This document shows positions 1 to 11,514 of a DNA stretch of 64,000 nucleotides, piece by piece. A program made the position numbers and the translations under genes. Within the stretch, counting starts at the first letter, position 1, and each line of letters begins with the position of its first letter. Location: NCBI GenBank assembly GCA_008921705.1, contig VFFE01008422.1, positions 53,531 through 117,530 on the forward strand, in the 5' to 3' direction. The notes beneath the pieces are model-generated. The model was not told the DNA's origin. It made no database searches and worked only from the letters and a program-made list of their open reading frames with translations. The stretch is from Burhinus oedicnemus. Lineage: Eukaryota > Chordata > Aves > Charadriiformes > Burhinidae.

Positions 1-1921
1 TACTTTAAAAATGAAAACACAATCATGTCTCGTCAGTCTATGAACTCCGCTCTCCTTGATTTTTCCTCTCTCATCTAGTGCCACTGAAAAGCTATATGCA
101 CCAGATAGTGCTTCAGCTTCAAGAAATCATTATAAACAAATGATGATTTTGAGTTGTGCAGTATAAATCTGAGTGTAGCTCTGGATCTAGTTTGTCTTAA
201 TATTTGTCAGAGTGTCTCCTTTCTGTTCCTCTTGCTGGAAACCCAGACGTTACCCAGGAGGCATCTGTGGACTTAAATGTGCTCTGACCATCAGGATGCA
301 CAGAAGATTCAGACACTGAAGACATAGTCCACCTTAATTAAAAGGAAGATGACAGTACTGGGGTGAGGATTTCACCCAATAGCAAAAATCTATGAGAGCC
401 ACTATTTTACTTGCTTAGTTTGAGGGTTTTTTTTTCCCTCAGTAATTGAATCCAGTTTCTGCAGGATTTATGCAGCCTCACTAGATACAGCTGCTACTTT
501 GCAAGAGGTTGTATTTGTTAAAATGGCTCATGAGCAGGTGGCAGCCCTCACAAATTGTCTTATGGCTGATAAGCCTCAGGGCTGAAGGATCTCTACACTG
601 AAAAGCACTTAGGCTGTCTTCAATTACAAGTAATTGTGTAACTAGCATGGTGCTGTAGGACATTTACAGGGGAAAAAAAGAGCCATTTATATTATTATCT
701 GTTAGGATCTTTGTAAATTTTATCCCAAATGTCATTAGAGTATGTGTTTTCCGTATGTGCTAGGCTGCCCTAAAGCCTGAATTTGAAGAACACCGAGAAA
801 TCTTACCCATGAAGGAGTTATTTATCCAGAAAGTCTTAACAAACAAAATATCTTGGATACTCAAACTCTCAAAACACTTCCCTCCTAATTCCCCCACTTC
901 TTTAGATAGCATTGGCATGTGTGCATACATGAGGCTTATTTTAGGAAGTGTATGTGGTGGGTGGGAGGTAGGAAATGCTTTGTAGGGTACCCTGAGTGGC
1001 CGAAAATCCATATACTTTGAGAAGAGGGAGGAGTGTCTCCTCTTGTCCACGTGCTTCTTTGCAAACTGGGTCTGACTTATGGCCTTTATCTAACATCAAC
1101 TATGTCAATACATCACTGAATAAATATATCTTAAGCAGAAAGGCTCTTGGATGTAGAACCATTCGGGCTTCCATTCCAGACTAGAATCCAATAAGCAGTG
1201 AACAAGACCCGTGAAATCTTCTAGATTTTTTGCTTGTCAGCTTTGAATGTATTTACAATATACCCCCATGTTTAAAACCATAAACTCCTAAACAGATGTG
1301 TCTGGGGAAAAATGTCTGCTTGTTCATGGCTACTAGGCTGCGGTCTGTCAGCATCTGGTAATCAACCCCCCCAAGACTGTAAAATTTATTAAAAAATAAT
1401 GGAACTACACCCTCAGTCAGGAAGATCAATGCAATTTCAGCCATGTCCTCCAGTCATTCCCCTAGCCAACTACATGTGCCACAGTCTCATTAAGGCTGAG
1501 TCTCCACCAGCTCACTCCCATTTGTGTCTCAGGGGTACCCACATGCTGGGAGAAGCTCTGCAGTGATGTGGATATTGCACCTTCCCCACAGTAATGGGCA
1601 GCACAGGGCTAAAGTACAAGGATGTTTCGTATGGCTTGATAAATCTTTTGCTCTAACGCTAGTAGTATATTTTCCCTTACACATTACAACAGCAACTTAG
1701 TGTGCTAAAATTATTTCCTTTGTGCTCACAAGTACTGTCTCATTTTGTCTCCATCTACTACTCCATCTTGGTCTGTACCTCTGTGTCATCAGATAACTAG
1801 TCTGAAAGGTCTCCGAGACAAGGGTCACCTTGGGGAGCTTTGAACTAAAGCGCTGGAGTAATATAGATAGTGAATAACAACCTCCCAGGCTTATGGGATT
1901 CAATCTCTTCCAGTTGCATTG
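1..1921. other. Intronic DNA of ZNF366 without recognised gene
   Basis: AT-rich unique-looking sequence downstream (in gene direction) of the third visible ZNF366 exon. I looked on the minus strand for the C-terminal ZNF366 coding exon and saw no open frame resembling it; the short frames here have no recognisable domain. The last exon therefore probably lies to the left of position 1. Confidence 0.6.
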
Positions 1922-4862
1922 GATCATAGAATGGTTTAGGTTGGAAGGGACGTTAAAGATCATCTCGTTCCTACACCCCTGCCATGGGCAGGGGCACCTT
2001 CCACTAGATCTGGTTGCTCAAAGCCCCATCCAACCTGGCCTTGAACACTTCCAGGGATGGGGCCTCCACAGCTTCCCTAGGCAATCTGTTCCAGTGCCTC
2101 ACCAACCTCACAGTAAAGAATTTCTTCCTAATATCTAATCTAAATCTCCCCTCTTCCAGCTCGAAGCCGTTACTCCTCGTCCCATCACTACATGCCCTTG
2201 TAAAAAAACCCTCTCCAGATTTCCTGTAGACCCCCTTCAGATACTGGAAGGCTGCTATAAGTTTTTCATGGAGCCTTCTCTTCTCCAGGCTGAACAACCC
2301 CAACTCTCTCAGCCTATCCTCATAGCAGAGGTGCTCCAGCCCTCTGATCATCTTCGTGGCTCTCCTCTGGACCCACTCCAACAGGTCCATGTCCTTCTTA
2401 TGCTGGAGGCCCCAGAGCTGGCTGCAGTATTCCAGGTGGGGTCTCACCAGAGCAGAGCAGAGGGGCAGAATCACCTCCCTCGACCTGTTGGCCACGCTTC
2501 TTTTGATGCATCCCAGGATGCAGTTGTCTTTCTGGGCTGTGAGCGCACATTGCCAGCTCATGTTGAGCTTCTCATTCACCAACACCCCCAAGTCCCTCTC
2601 CTCAGGGCTGCTCTCCATCCATTCTCCACCCAGCCTGTATTTGTGCTGGGGATTGCCCCGACCCAGGTGCAGGACCTTGCACTCAGCCTTATTGAACTTC
2701 ATGAGGTTGGCACAGGCCCACCTCTCAAGTTTCTCCAGGTCCCTCTGGATGGCATCCCTTCCCTCCAGCATGTCAACCACACCACACAGCTTGGTGTCGT
2801 CGGCAAACTTGGTGAGGGTGCACTTAATCTCAACATCCATGTCGCCAACAAAGACGTTAATAACAGTCCCAGCACCAACCCCTGAGGAACACCACTTGTC
2901 ACTGCTCGCCACTTGGATAGCAACCCGTTGACCACGACACTTTGAGTGTGACCGTCCAGCCAGTTCCTTATCCACTGAGTGGTCCATCCATCAAACCCAT
3001 GTCTCTCCAATTTAGAGACCAGGATGTCATGCGGGGACAGTGTCAAATGCCTTGCACAAGTCCAGGTAGATGACACCTATTGCTCTTCCCTTATCCACCA
3101 TCACTGTAACCCCATTGTAGAAGGCCACCAGATTTGTCAGGCATGATTTGCCCTTAGTGAAGCCATGTTGGCTATCACCAATCACCTCCTTCTTTTCCAT
3201 GGGCCTTAGCAGAGTTTCCAGGAGGATCTGCTCCATGATCTTGCCAGGCACAGAGCTAAGACTGACTGGCCTGTAGTTCCCTGGGTCTTCCTTTTTACCC
3301 TTTCTGAAAATGGGGGTTACGTTTCCCCTTTTCCAGACAGTGGGAACTTCACTGGACTGCCACAACTTCTCAAATATGATGGATTGTGGCTTGGTAACTT
3401 CATCTGTCAGTTCCCTCAGGACTCGCAGATGAATCTCATCAGGTCCCATGGACTTGTGCACATTCAGGTTCCTCAGCTGGTCTCAAACCTGGTCTTATCC
3501 TACAGTGGGTGGTTCTTCATTCTCCCAGTCCCTGCCTTTGCCTTCTGCAACATGGGCAGCGTGGTCAGAACCTTTACCAGTGAAGACCGAGGCAAAAAAG
3601 TCATTGAGTACCTCAGCCTTGTCCATGTCCCAGGTGACCAGGTCTCCCGTTTCCTTCCTGAGTGGGCCCACATTCTCCCTAGTCTTCCTTTTGTCCCTGA
3701 TATACCTATAGAAGGCTTTCTTGTTGACCCTGATGCCCCTGGCTAGATTTAACTCTCTCTGGGCTTTAGCTTTCCTAACCTGATCCCTGGCAGCTCGGAC
3801 AGTTTCTCTGTATTCCTCCCAGGCTACCTGTCCTTGCTTCCACCCTCTGTAGGCTTCCTTTTTGAGTTTGAGATTGTCCAGGATCTCCTTGTTCATCCAC
3901 GCAGGCCTCCTGGCCTTTTTGCCTGACTTCCTCTTTGTTGGGATGCATCACTCCTGAACTTGGAGGAGGTGGTCCTTGAATATTAACCAGCTTTCTTGGG
4001 CCCCTCTTCCTTTCAGGGGTTTATCCCTCTGTAGTCCATCAAGCAGATCCCTGAAGAGGCCAAAGTCTGCTCTCCTGAAGTCCAGGGTGGCAAGCTTATT
4101 GCACGCCCTCCTTGCTGCCTTAAGGATCTCAAACTCCACCATCCCATGGTCACTGCAGCCAAGGCTGCCCTTGAGCATGACATTCCCCACCAGCCCCTCC
4201 TTATTGGTGAGAACAAGGTCCAGCATGGCACTTCTCCTCGTTGGCTCCTCTATCACTTGGAGAAAGAAGTTATCATCAATGCATTCCAGGAACCTCCTGG
4301 ATTGCTTATGGCCTGCTGTGTTGTCCTTCCAGCAGATATCCGCTCGGTCTTCCTGGTCAGGTGGACTGTAGCAGGGCCCCACTGCAACATCACCTGTCCC
4401 CGCCCTCCCTTTGATCCTGACCCATAAGCTCTCTGTCAGCTCCTCATCCATCCCCAGGCAGAGCTCCATGCACTCCAGCTGGTCCTTGACATAGAGGGCG
4501 ACACCCCTTCCTCATCTCCCCTACCTGTCCTTCTTGAAGAGTTTGTATCCATCCGTTTCAGCACTCCGGTCACAGGAGCCATCTCACCATGTCTCTGTGA
4601 TGCCAATTAGATCATACTCTTGCAGGCATGCACATCTCTAACTCCTCTTGCTTGTTCCCCATGCTACGTGCATTCACATACAGGCATTTAAGTTGGGCCC
4701 TCGATGAATCTAGCTCCCTGGCTGGAGTGGCTTTCTTTCCTTTCAGCTGCACTCCAGGCGCTCTCCTGCTGGCCTGCAACACATCTTGAAGTTTTGGGCC
4801 TCTACTGCTGGTGTCAGCATTGTATTGGTAGGAGTGGGATGGATTCCGGTTCCCCTCCTGGT
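1922..4862 (-). mobile_element. CR1 LINE, long 5'-truncated copy
   Basis: Minus-strand CR1. The 3' end is at about 1922 (minus-strand CR1 tail, reading tcatagaatggtttagg on the plus strand). It runs through 3'UTR, reverse transcriptase, linker and endonuclease to a region just upstream of ORF2 at about 4862. The same order of segments is seen in the copies at 30.0-31.9 kb and 55.9-58.2 kb. It sits in a ZNF366 intron in the same orientation as the gene. The 5' boundary is estimated from where similarity to the 57.2-57.4 kb copy stops. Confidence 0.9.
2004..4469 (-). pseudogene. CR1 ORF2 (endonuclease-reverse transcriptase), broken
   Basis: ORF2 of CR1 encodes an APE-type endonuclease followed by a reverse transcriptase used for target-primed reverse transcription. 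It is split into several frames. 4469-3948 is endonuclease (starts [20 protein letters not shown]). 3896-3495 is the linker. 3461-3027 is the RT N-terminal half ([30 protein letters not shown]). 2987-2004 is the RT C-terminal half, with the catalytic FADD box (KFADDTKL) and the thumb/C-terminal region. At least three frame changes separate these pieces. Compared with the 56 kb copy, about 29 endonuclease residues are missing between PPDQEDR and ICWKDN, including the GDFN motif expected at the active site, so the endonuclease would be dead even without the frameshifts. No full-length product is possible. Confidence 0.88.
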
Positions 4863-4979
4863 ATGAGACCTTCCAGTATACCCTCTATGGTATGAGATTG
4901 TAGATCTGTGATACAAAGCCCATTTGGGTTTACTGATATGCGCCTTCAAACCTCTTAGAGAATAACTGAAAAATATTAC

Positions 4980-5154
4980 CTTGAGAATGAAATCCTCTTT
5001 CCATGACGCTGTGTTTGACTTTCATGTGCCTGGTTAGGTTCCCCTTCAAGGTGAATTTGCTGGGACAGTAGAGGCACTTGAAAGGCTTACTCTCTGAGTG
5101 TAAGTGCATGTGTCCCATTAAATTGTGCATTCTGTTAAATTCCTTTCCACAAAT
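4980..5154 (-). CDS. ZNF366: ZNF366 coding exon with zinc fingers 10 (part) and 11
   Basis: Third visible coding exon of ZNF366 (DC-SCRIPT), a nuclear C2H2 zinc-finger transcriptional regulator known from dendritic cells and as a nuclear-receptor corepressor. On the minus strand a TGACAG acceptor (5155-5157) precedes codons ICGKEFNRMHNLMGHMHLH. This completes finger 10, whose first Cys-x2 part (FKCK) ends the previous exon. Finger 11 (FKCLYCPSKFTLKGNLTRHMKVKH) and the tail SVMERGFHSQ follow. The exon ends CAAG before a GTAATA donor at 4979, giving 175 nt and phase 1. The acceptor phase is 0, matching the previous donor. The family continues for roughly 190 residues in one more exon, including CtBP-binding type motifs, and that exon is not in this window. 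The intron on each side carries a CR1. Confidence 0.93.
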
Positions 5155-5950
5155 CTGTCAAAAACAGTAAAAATGAAAATTATTTTTTCTTAGGTGTACT
5201 TCCAAGGAGAACACTTTAAAAGGAAATAGAACCTACCCTTCTCAACTTGAACCCTAGCAGCTTCTGGCTGCACTTTGTTTATCAAAGACGCAGGCAAAAA
5301 ACCTATAGACAAGAATATGTGTTTAAGTTTGATCTATCTAGGACCTTCTGCACTGCTGCTATTTTGTTTAAATTTGGTGACTAGGAGAGACACAAGGATC
5401 CCCCAAAATCAGGGAATGTTGTTGTAAGGAGGGGAGAAGCTTAAGTACATAACCTGAAAGGCTCTTAACATGAATGAAATTCAAAGTATAACTTTCTGCC
5501 CTGGGGAACCATTTCATTTGTAGTTTATAAATCCAGCCTTTAATCAAGAAAAATGCCAGGCAGAGATGGAGATACCAGTGAAGGATTTATGTGAAACAGT
5601 CAAGCAGAATATTACTTCTCCTTAAGTGGAAATGAAATGGCTGCACATTGTGCTTAAAGCTAGATAAAGAAATTCCTTTTTATCTTTGTTGATTGCTCCC
5701 CCATTTTTCTCTGATCCTCTTATCTTCTGTTTACTAGCTTCTGTGTTTCAGTGTCTCTGGTGAGCAAGCTGGAATTTAAACAGTCATGGGGTGGCAAGAA
5801 TGACTCAGCTTTCCCTGAAGCATGTTCCTGACAACTTGAGCCATTGATTGTGCGGGTTTCCATTTGATGAAACAATAAGGGTTTTTTTTCATTGCTGATG
5901 TTTATCTAGATGGGTCCTTTTGTAGTCTGGTCCCTAATAAATCAAATATA
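5155..5950. other. ZNF366 intron, no recognised element
   Basis: AT-rich intronic sequence between the finger-11 exon and a CR1 tail. Nothing recognisable apart from the splice acceptor at its left edge (on the minus strand). Confidence 0.6.
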
Positions 5951-6413
5951 TTCTCATGTCCAAAGAGCAACAAAGTTGGTGAGGGGTCTGGAGCACAAGT
6001 CTTATGAGGAGCGGCTGAGGCAACTGGAGTTGTTCAGCCTGGAGAAAAAGAGCCTGAGGGGAGACCTTATCGCTCTCTACAACTACCTGAAAGGAGGCTG
6101 CAGAGAGGTGGGTGTCGGTCTCTTCTCCCCAGTAACAAGTGATAGGACGAGAGGAAATGGCCTCAAGTTGCACCACGGGAGGTTTAGATTGGATCTTAGG
6201 AAAAAATGTCTTCACCGAAAGGGTTGTCAAGCATTGGAACAGGCTGCCCAGGGAAGTGGTGGAGTTGCCATCCCTGGAGGTATTTAGAAGACGGGTAGAC
6301 ATGGTGCTTAGGGACATGGTTTAGTGGTGGACTTGGCAGTGTTAGGTTGATGGTTGGACTCGATGATCTTAAGGGTCTCTTCCAAACTAAATGATTCTAT
6401 GATTCTATGATTC
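5951..6413 (+). mobile_element. CR1 LINE 3' fragment
   Basis: Plus-strand CR1 3' end: the RT C-terminal tail is recognisable ([29 protein letters not shown], in two pieces), followed by the 3'UTR (ggtttagtggtggacttggc, then gttggactcgatgatctt) and tail repeats attctatgattctatgattc ending at about 6413. It is 5'-truncated at about 5951. Coding is broken at about 6200, where the frame changes. Opposite in orientation to ZNF366. Confidence 0.9.
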
Positions 6414-9400
6414 AAGACATGAGAGTTTGGTAACACTATTACAAGCTTTTAGTCTTACTTGTCTTCTGGTCTTTCCCAATCATGATTTATAATTTTATTC
6501 ACATTCAAGTGGCTATTTCCATCCTCTGCAAACTTCTTGTTTGCTTTCTACTTAAGCTCGGTTTTTTGGAATGGTTTTAGACAAATACCTTTACCATCAG
6601 ATTTTTTTTTTACGATCTTTATTACTATATGAGCCAGAATCACCATTACTGAGTAACTGAAACTTATATCAAGCAGTGTATTCATCTGGAAGAAAATGAT
6701 TAAAAAGCAATTACTGAGATTCCATCAAATTTTTGGCCCAATCTGATTTCTAATTTAATTTATTTTGGTAGTACGGAAGGTCTGCTACAGTACTTTTTGA
6801 TTCAAATTCACAAAGCCATCACCTAGAATATCTGGATGAAATGTAGGTAGTGGAATGATTCTTGGTGAAGTAGTACTGTATCATTTGCTTTTTAAACCAT
6901 GTCTTGAGGGAAAATGGAAGCAGTTCATTAATATAAAAATTTGCAGTGGTATTGGTTTTAAATAAAAACTAGAGCTGAGTCAATGTTGCAGTGTTACAAA
7001 AAGGAAAAGTTCAGAAATATCACTTGCTTTAAAAAAAAATATTTACTTCAGCTGCATTAGTTCTCTTCTGTGATTTGCTCTCTGTGATTTTGCTAAAATG
7101 AACATTCTAGTAAATAAATTTATCAGCAAAGTGAAAAAAAAAGAAAAAAGAATAGCCACTGAAAATGAGCTATTAATTTGTAAAAGTAAGATATCAGATT
7201 CCACTTAGGAAAGTGGACTGACTGTCTTTTGCATTCAAAGAAAGCTAATCTGCCAGATGACTTATATTCAGTGAAATGAATGCACCAAAAAACATTCTGA
7301 AAGGTCTGGGAGGAAACAAAGAGTAGAAGAAGCGCTGATGAGCACAGAAAATTCACAAGGAAGAACACCAGCTGATTATATCTTGATAGCTGCTGGAACA
7401 ATCTATGATGTGTCAATATTTCTCTGGCTATAAGAATGCCAATAATAATACCTCTCTGATACCTCTTAGCAGAAGGCTTCTGGTTATCTGCTTGGCTGAC
7501 CAATTTTCTCAAAAGCTTTTGCTTTCTGATAGCTAGGTCTTTATTTCTCCATCTAAACTGGTAATCAAGGAAAAATCAGTTTGAACAGGTGAATGGCTAC
7601 AGTACTTCATGCAAATTTATATCTTTATACGATATTGAGTAGTAAAATGGGTCTGGTATGAGCATTTTTTTTCTGTCAAGGCAACATTTATTTCTGTTTC
7701 TTCATAATGAAAAGAGAGGGGACTTCCTAAAGGATCCTTACAGCATAAAAGTTTTGTGTCTCTGAATAAAGGGGGTAGGTTTTCCATTTCCCAAAATCAT
7801 GCACAGTCTTAGGAATGTGTAATATGTTCCTGTCCTGAAATCTCATCTGGGGACATGAGGAAGAGGTACCAGAGCAGAGAGGTATGGCAGGAAAATGAAA
7901 GAAATGCAGATATAAAAATTGTTTTTCAGAACCATGGCTCTGTGTGGCATGGTATCTGGGTAAGATGTCCCTTTCAAAAGGTACAAGATGAATTTCAGAT
8001 GAATGCCTATGATTCAGAGGGTGAAGGGAGCAGTTTTCAGGCTCACATGCTGAAAGACGACAACTCAGAGCTAGCTGGGGTTCACAGCTAGTGCTTAAAC
8101 AATAGCCTGAGTCTGCAGACCAAACTAGAAAGGTGTACAAGATTTTCTTCCTCTGTGACAGAACAGGGGTGTGAGCACTGATGAGCAGAATGTGAAAGAT
8201 GATCCAGAGTCAGTTGCATGGGAGGGAGCTCCAGCAGAAATCACCACAGAGCACCTTAGCACTCAGGGAGATGCAAAGTTCATGCAAGAAATCTTGGGAT
8301 AGCAGGAATTACATGGTTTACTTGTGGTCCTTTTGTTAGGCTCTCTAGTTTAGACAAAATAAAATTCAAGCCCTGAAGAGAAAGACTTCAGCTGCAAGTC
8401 TGCTGAACACACTTTGATGCACTTGCTGGTGAAATGGACTTCAGTACAGTTTGCTAGAAAAGCTGAATTAGTTCAACACTAGATTTTTGTCTTCCTAAGC
8501 CACTGCATGAAGTATCACCCTTCTAGATTTGTCAGTCTCTTTTGTTTCTTCCCAAAGTACTTATCTCTCACATTTTCTTTGGTTTTGACTCCTGATCTAA
8601 ACCCATTATTTTAGAGGGGAAAAAGTGGAGTTCAAAACATCTGCTGCAAAGTGCATTTCACAAGGCTGGAGAAAACTTCATTGCATTCTTTATTACAGGT
8701 CTGAAACATTATTGACTTCAGCACTAAAAGCAACTGTAAATTTCATAGGAGCTTCCTCCGCAAATCAGAATTAGCACTATTGCACCAGTTGGTGCAACTC
8801 CTTCAGAACTCTTCAGTGGTTTTGTTTAAAAGAGAAATAAACAAGGAAGCATGAGCTCAGGCCTTTAAAAGCTACAGAGAAGTTCACTCTTCAGAGAAAA
8901 ATCAAACACAGATCCAGGTTGCAGCTGGATGAGGAAACAGAAAGGGACAACTGCAACACCCTCGCTTCAGATAGTCTGTGCTTAGCTGTGATTAGACACA
9001 TAGGAAAGCCTCATGGGGTTTTTTGCTGTGAGAAAAAGGTAAAGAAAACCATTGTATACAGTGAAGTAGAAAGGCTACTGCTGTGCTCTCTTTCCCCTGC
9101 ATTCTTCTTTTTTCTTTTTTTTCTTCATAAGAAGGGTGTTCCTTTCCTCAAAGAGAGAAGGAGAGGGAGAAAGACTGTAAACTGTTCAAAAGGACCGTGA
9201 GAAAACAGGAAGCTTTTCAAAGTACAAGAGAAAGCAAGATGAAATCTATTTGCAGGCGGTTCCCCGGGGACAGGCAAGCCATTGTTAAGCAGGCTGTTCA
9301 TATAGCTATATCCTTCCTTCTGCCGAGGAGGAGCTTGGTGCCAAAAGGCTGCTATCTGGTCATTGCCTTAACCCTCTGAATACCAGCCAGAAATACTTGC

Positions 9401-10112
9401 TAAAGTCTTTCAAGGGCTCTGCCAGAGAGGCAAGGGATGTTCCTAATGCCAAAGAGCAATTCCTGATTCTCCCTTTGCTCCACTCTGTTCAGCGGCATTG
9501 ATGTTGATTCATACCCCTTCAGCCATAGGAGAAACTGGTTCACTGTGCTTACTTGTTTCTTTCCTCCTAGGAACATTGGGTGGGGACAGAGGAGTAAAAA
9601 AAATAAGAAAAATAGGTGTTCTTGTAGAGCTTCTGTTACTGGCTGGAAAATATAGTGTTGGTACTCCAGTTCCTGGCTGGCTTTGCTTTTATTTTTTCAA
9701 AGTGAAATGTTTCAAAGTTATCAAAGCAAAATGAGGAAGTAAAAAAGATTTATTTTGACATTTTCCTATTAAAATTATCACTGAAAGCCATATTTTTCTA
9801 TGACATTTTGAAGTTCTACATTTTACAAGAGAAAATTCCATTTAAAATTTTTCATCCAGCTTTGCTTCTTGATGAAAGACTCCTTTTAAGAAAATATTTA
9901 CTTCCATAAAGATGTTGGATGAAAGAGTTCTAGAAATTGCTTCCAGATCAATCTTCAGTTACTTAGGCATAAACTGGGTAATACGCTCCACTCCATATTT
10001 ATAGCCCTCTTAGAGCAGATCAAAGTGGGAATAAAACCTACAGCCTTTGACTTCACGAGGTATGACTGCAATAATGAACCAGATAGGCAGCAAAAGGAAC
10101 AGATGTAGTGTC
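6414..10112. other. ZNF366 intron, no recognised gene
   Basis: Long AT-rich intronic stretch. Several frames of 60-140 codons occur (for example 7123-7512 and 7727-8140 on the minus strand), but they are low-complexity or lack any domain, and I see no splice-flanked coding exon. Confidence 0.55.
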
Positions 10113-10305
10113 TGTCGTGGTTTGGCCTCAGCCGGCAACAGAGAACCATGCAGTTGCCTGCTCAACCCCCGAGGGCGGTGGGGAAAATCGGAAGAAAAAG
10201 GCAAAACTCGTGGGTTGAGATAAAAGGCAGTTTAACATAACAGCAAACGAAAGAGGAGAACAACAACAACAACAGTGACGGAGGGATGCACACACAGGGT
10301 TACTG
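10113..10305 (-). repeat. LTR, left copy, truncated by N gap
   Basis: 193 bp matching the first 194 bp of the LTR at 11146 almost base for base, including a CAA-repeat (caacaacaacaacaac here) and the following gacggagggatgcacacaca. The sequence stops at the run of Ns. Confidence 0.85.
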
Positions 10306-10325
10306 NNNNNNNNNNNNNNNNNNNN
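10306..10325. other. Assembly gap (20 N)
   Basis: Exactly 20 Ns, inside an LTR on the left and abutting a CR1 tail on the right. Probably an arbitrary-length scaffold gap, so the true distance is unknown. Confidence 0.95.
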
Positions 10326-10760
10326 GATCATCTAGTCCAACCCCCCTGCCAGAGAGGTTCACCTAGAGCAGGTTGCACAGGATGGCGTCCAGGCGGGTTT
10401 TGAAGGTCTCCAGAGTCGGAGACTCCACCACTTCTCTGGGCAGCCTGTTCCAGTGCTCTGCCGCCCTCCAAGTAAACTTCCTCCTCATGTTTAGATGGAA
10501 CTTCCTACGTTCAAGTTTCTGCCCGTTACCTCTTGTCCTATCACTGGGCACCACTGCATAAAGACTGGTGCCATCCTCCCGGCACCCTCCCTTTAAGTAT
10601 TTATGAGCACTGATCTGCATGTAAGCAAGAGTCCTTTTCTGCCAGGCAGCTTTCCAGCCACTCCTCCCCAAGCCTGTAGCGTTGCCTGGGGTTGTTGTGG
10701 CCCAAGTGCAGGACCCGGCACTTGGCCTTGTTAAACCTCATGCAATTGGCTTCATCACCC
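10326..10760 (-). mobile_element. CR1 LINE fragment, internally deleted
   Basis: Minus-strand CR1: 3'UTR (gatcatctagtccaaccccc) and RT C-terminal codons ([26 protein letters not shown] at 10671-10363, in pieces). At about 10640 it jumps to an earlier RT segment (cttggggaggagtggctgga equivalent) up to about 10760. The 3' tail is lost in the N gap. Confidence 0.85.
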
Positions 10761-11145
10761 CCCTGCCTGGCCCCGCACGCAGGGATGATCCCAAAGCGGT
10801 TGTGCCTTGTGGTACAGTTGCCAAAGGCAAGATTCAGGAAGAAGCCATGGCATTGAGAGGAAAGGCAGGGGCTAGCACGTGGCTTTGGGGCATGCAGGTG
10901 AACATCCCAGCTCTCGGCTCAAACCCCGAACCAAAATGGCCCGTAGGTGCCTCTTGGAGCAAACCGTTGTGAGGGGCCAGAGTGCAGAGACCCCAGCGAC
11001 TTGCATCCTCTCCCCTGTTAGCCTGAGCCCCATTCACCTCTGCAAAACATGCCAGAATTACCCTTTTTTGGAAGGTTGCTCAGGATACAATGAGAAAACA
11101 CCTGCAAGTGCTTCAAGGGCTTGAAGATATTTGCCCCTTGCAGGG
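10761..11145. other. Unrecognised interior of LTR-bounded element
   Basis: Moderately GC-rich sequence between the CR1 fragment and the right LTR. No retroviral domain is recognised on either strand. On the minus strand the bases directly after the 5' LTR (ccctgcaaggggcaaat) do not look like a typical tRNA primer-binding site. Confidence 0.4.
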
Positions 11146-11514
11146 TGTCGTGGTTTGGCCTCAGCCGGCAACAGAGAACCACGCAGTTGCCTGCTCAACC
11201 CCCGAGGGCGGTGGGGAAAATCGGAAGAAAAAGGCAAAACTCGTGGGTTGAGATAAAAGGCAGTTTAACATAACAGCAAACGAAAGAGGAGAACAACAAC
11301 AACAACTGACGGAGGGATGCACACACAGGGTTACTGTACCGACGCTCACCGACCGGACCGGACCGCGCAGCCCCAGCCCGCTCCGGCTCCCGAACCACGC
11401 CTTCCTCCCCCTCCCGGCTAGCTCCCTTTTATGGACTGGGCATGGCGTCACGTGGTATGGAATACCTGTGTCCCGGGCCAGAGAATTAACCCTATCCCCG
11501 CCAGAACCAGGACA
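11146..11514 (-). repeat. LTR, complete right copy (5' LTR on minus strand)
   Basis: 369-bp LTR with TG...CA ends on the plus-strand reading (TGTCGTGGTTTGGCC to CCAGGACA). It includes a CAA microsatellite and a GC-rich block (11338-11400) of ccgaccggaccggaccg type. A TATA-like CCATAAAAG lies on the minus strand at 11434-11426. The flank at the right end is gtgtc. Confidence 0.8.
11426..11434 (-). promoter_or_regulatory. TATA-like box in LTR
   Basis: Minus strand CCATAAAAG inside the 11146-11514 LTR, preceded (upstream on the minus strand) by cccagt. The position fits a U3 promoter of an LTR read on the minus strand, the strand of ZNF366. Confidence 0.4.

Larger units (their letters stand above)
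10113..11514 (-). mobile_element. Provirus-like LTR pair around an assembly gap
   Basis: Two near-identical LTR copies in the same orientation: a left one (10113-10305, cut by the gap) and a complete right one (11146-11514). The left starts TGTCGTGG; the right ends ACCAGGACA. The 5 bp just outside each end are identical, GTGTC (10108-10112 and 11515-11519), as expected for one integrated element with a 5-bp target duplication. The interior as assembled holds a CR1 fragment and about 390 bp of unrecognised sequence, with no gag, pol or env. It lies in a ZNF366 intron. Confidence 0.6.

Noticed and set aside
1..1921. C-terminal coding exon of ZNF366
   Set aside because: Searched for the expected acidic C-terminal region on the minus strand; no matching frame, so placed outside the window.
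2268..2885. 205-codon plus-strand frame opposite the CR1 RT (similar frames at 18591-18905, 30705-30926 and 44901-44554)
   Set aside because: Recurs because it is the antisense of the GC-rich CR1 RT; it appears wherever that segment occurs and shows no domain or start context.
10260..10275. CAA repeat as an independent microsatellite
   Set aside because: It is part of the LTR and recurs at 11291-11306 in the second copy.
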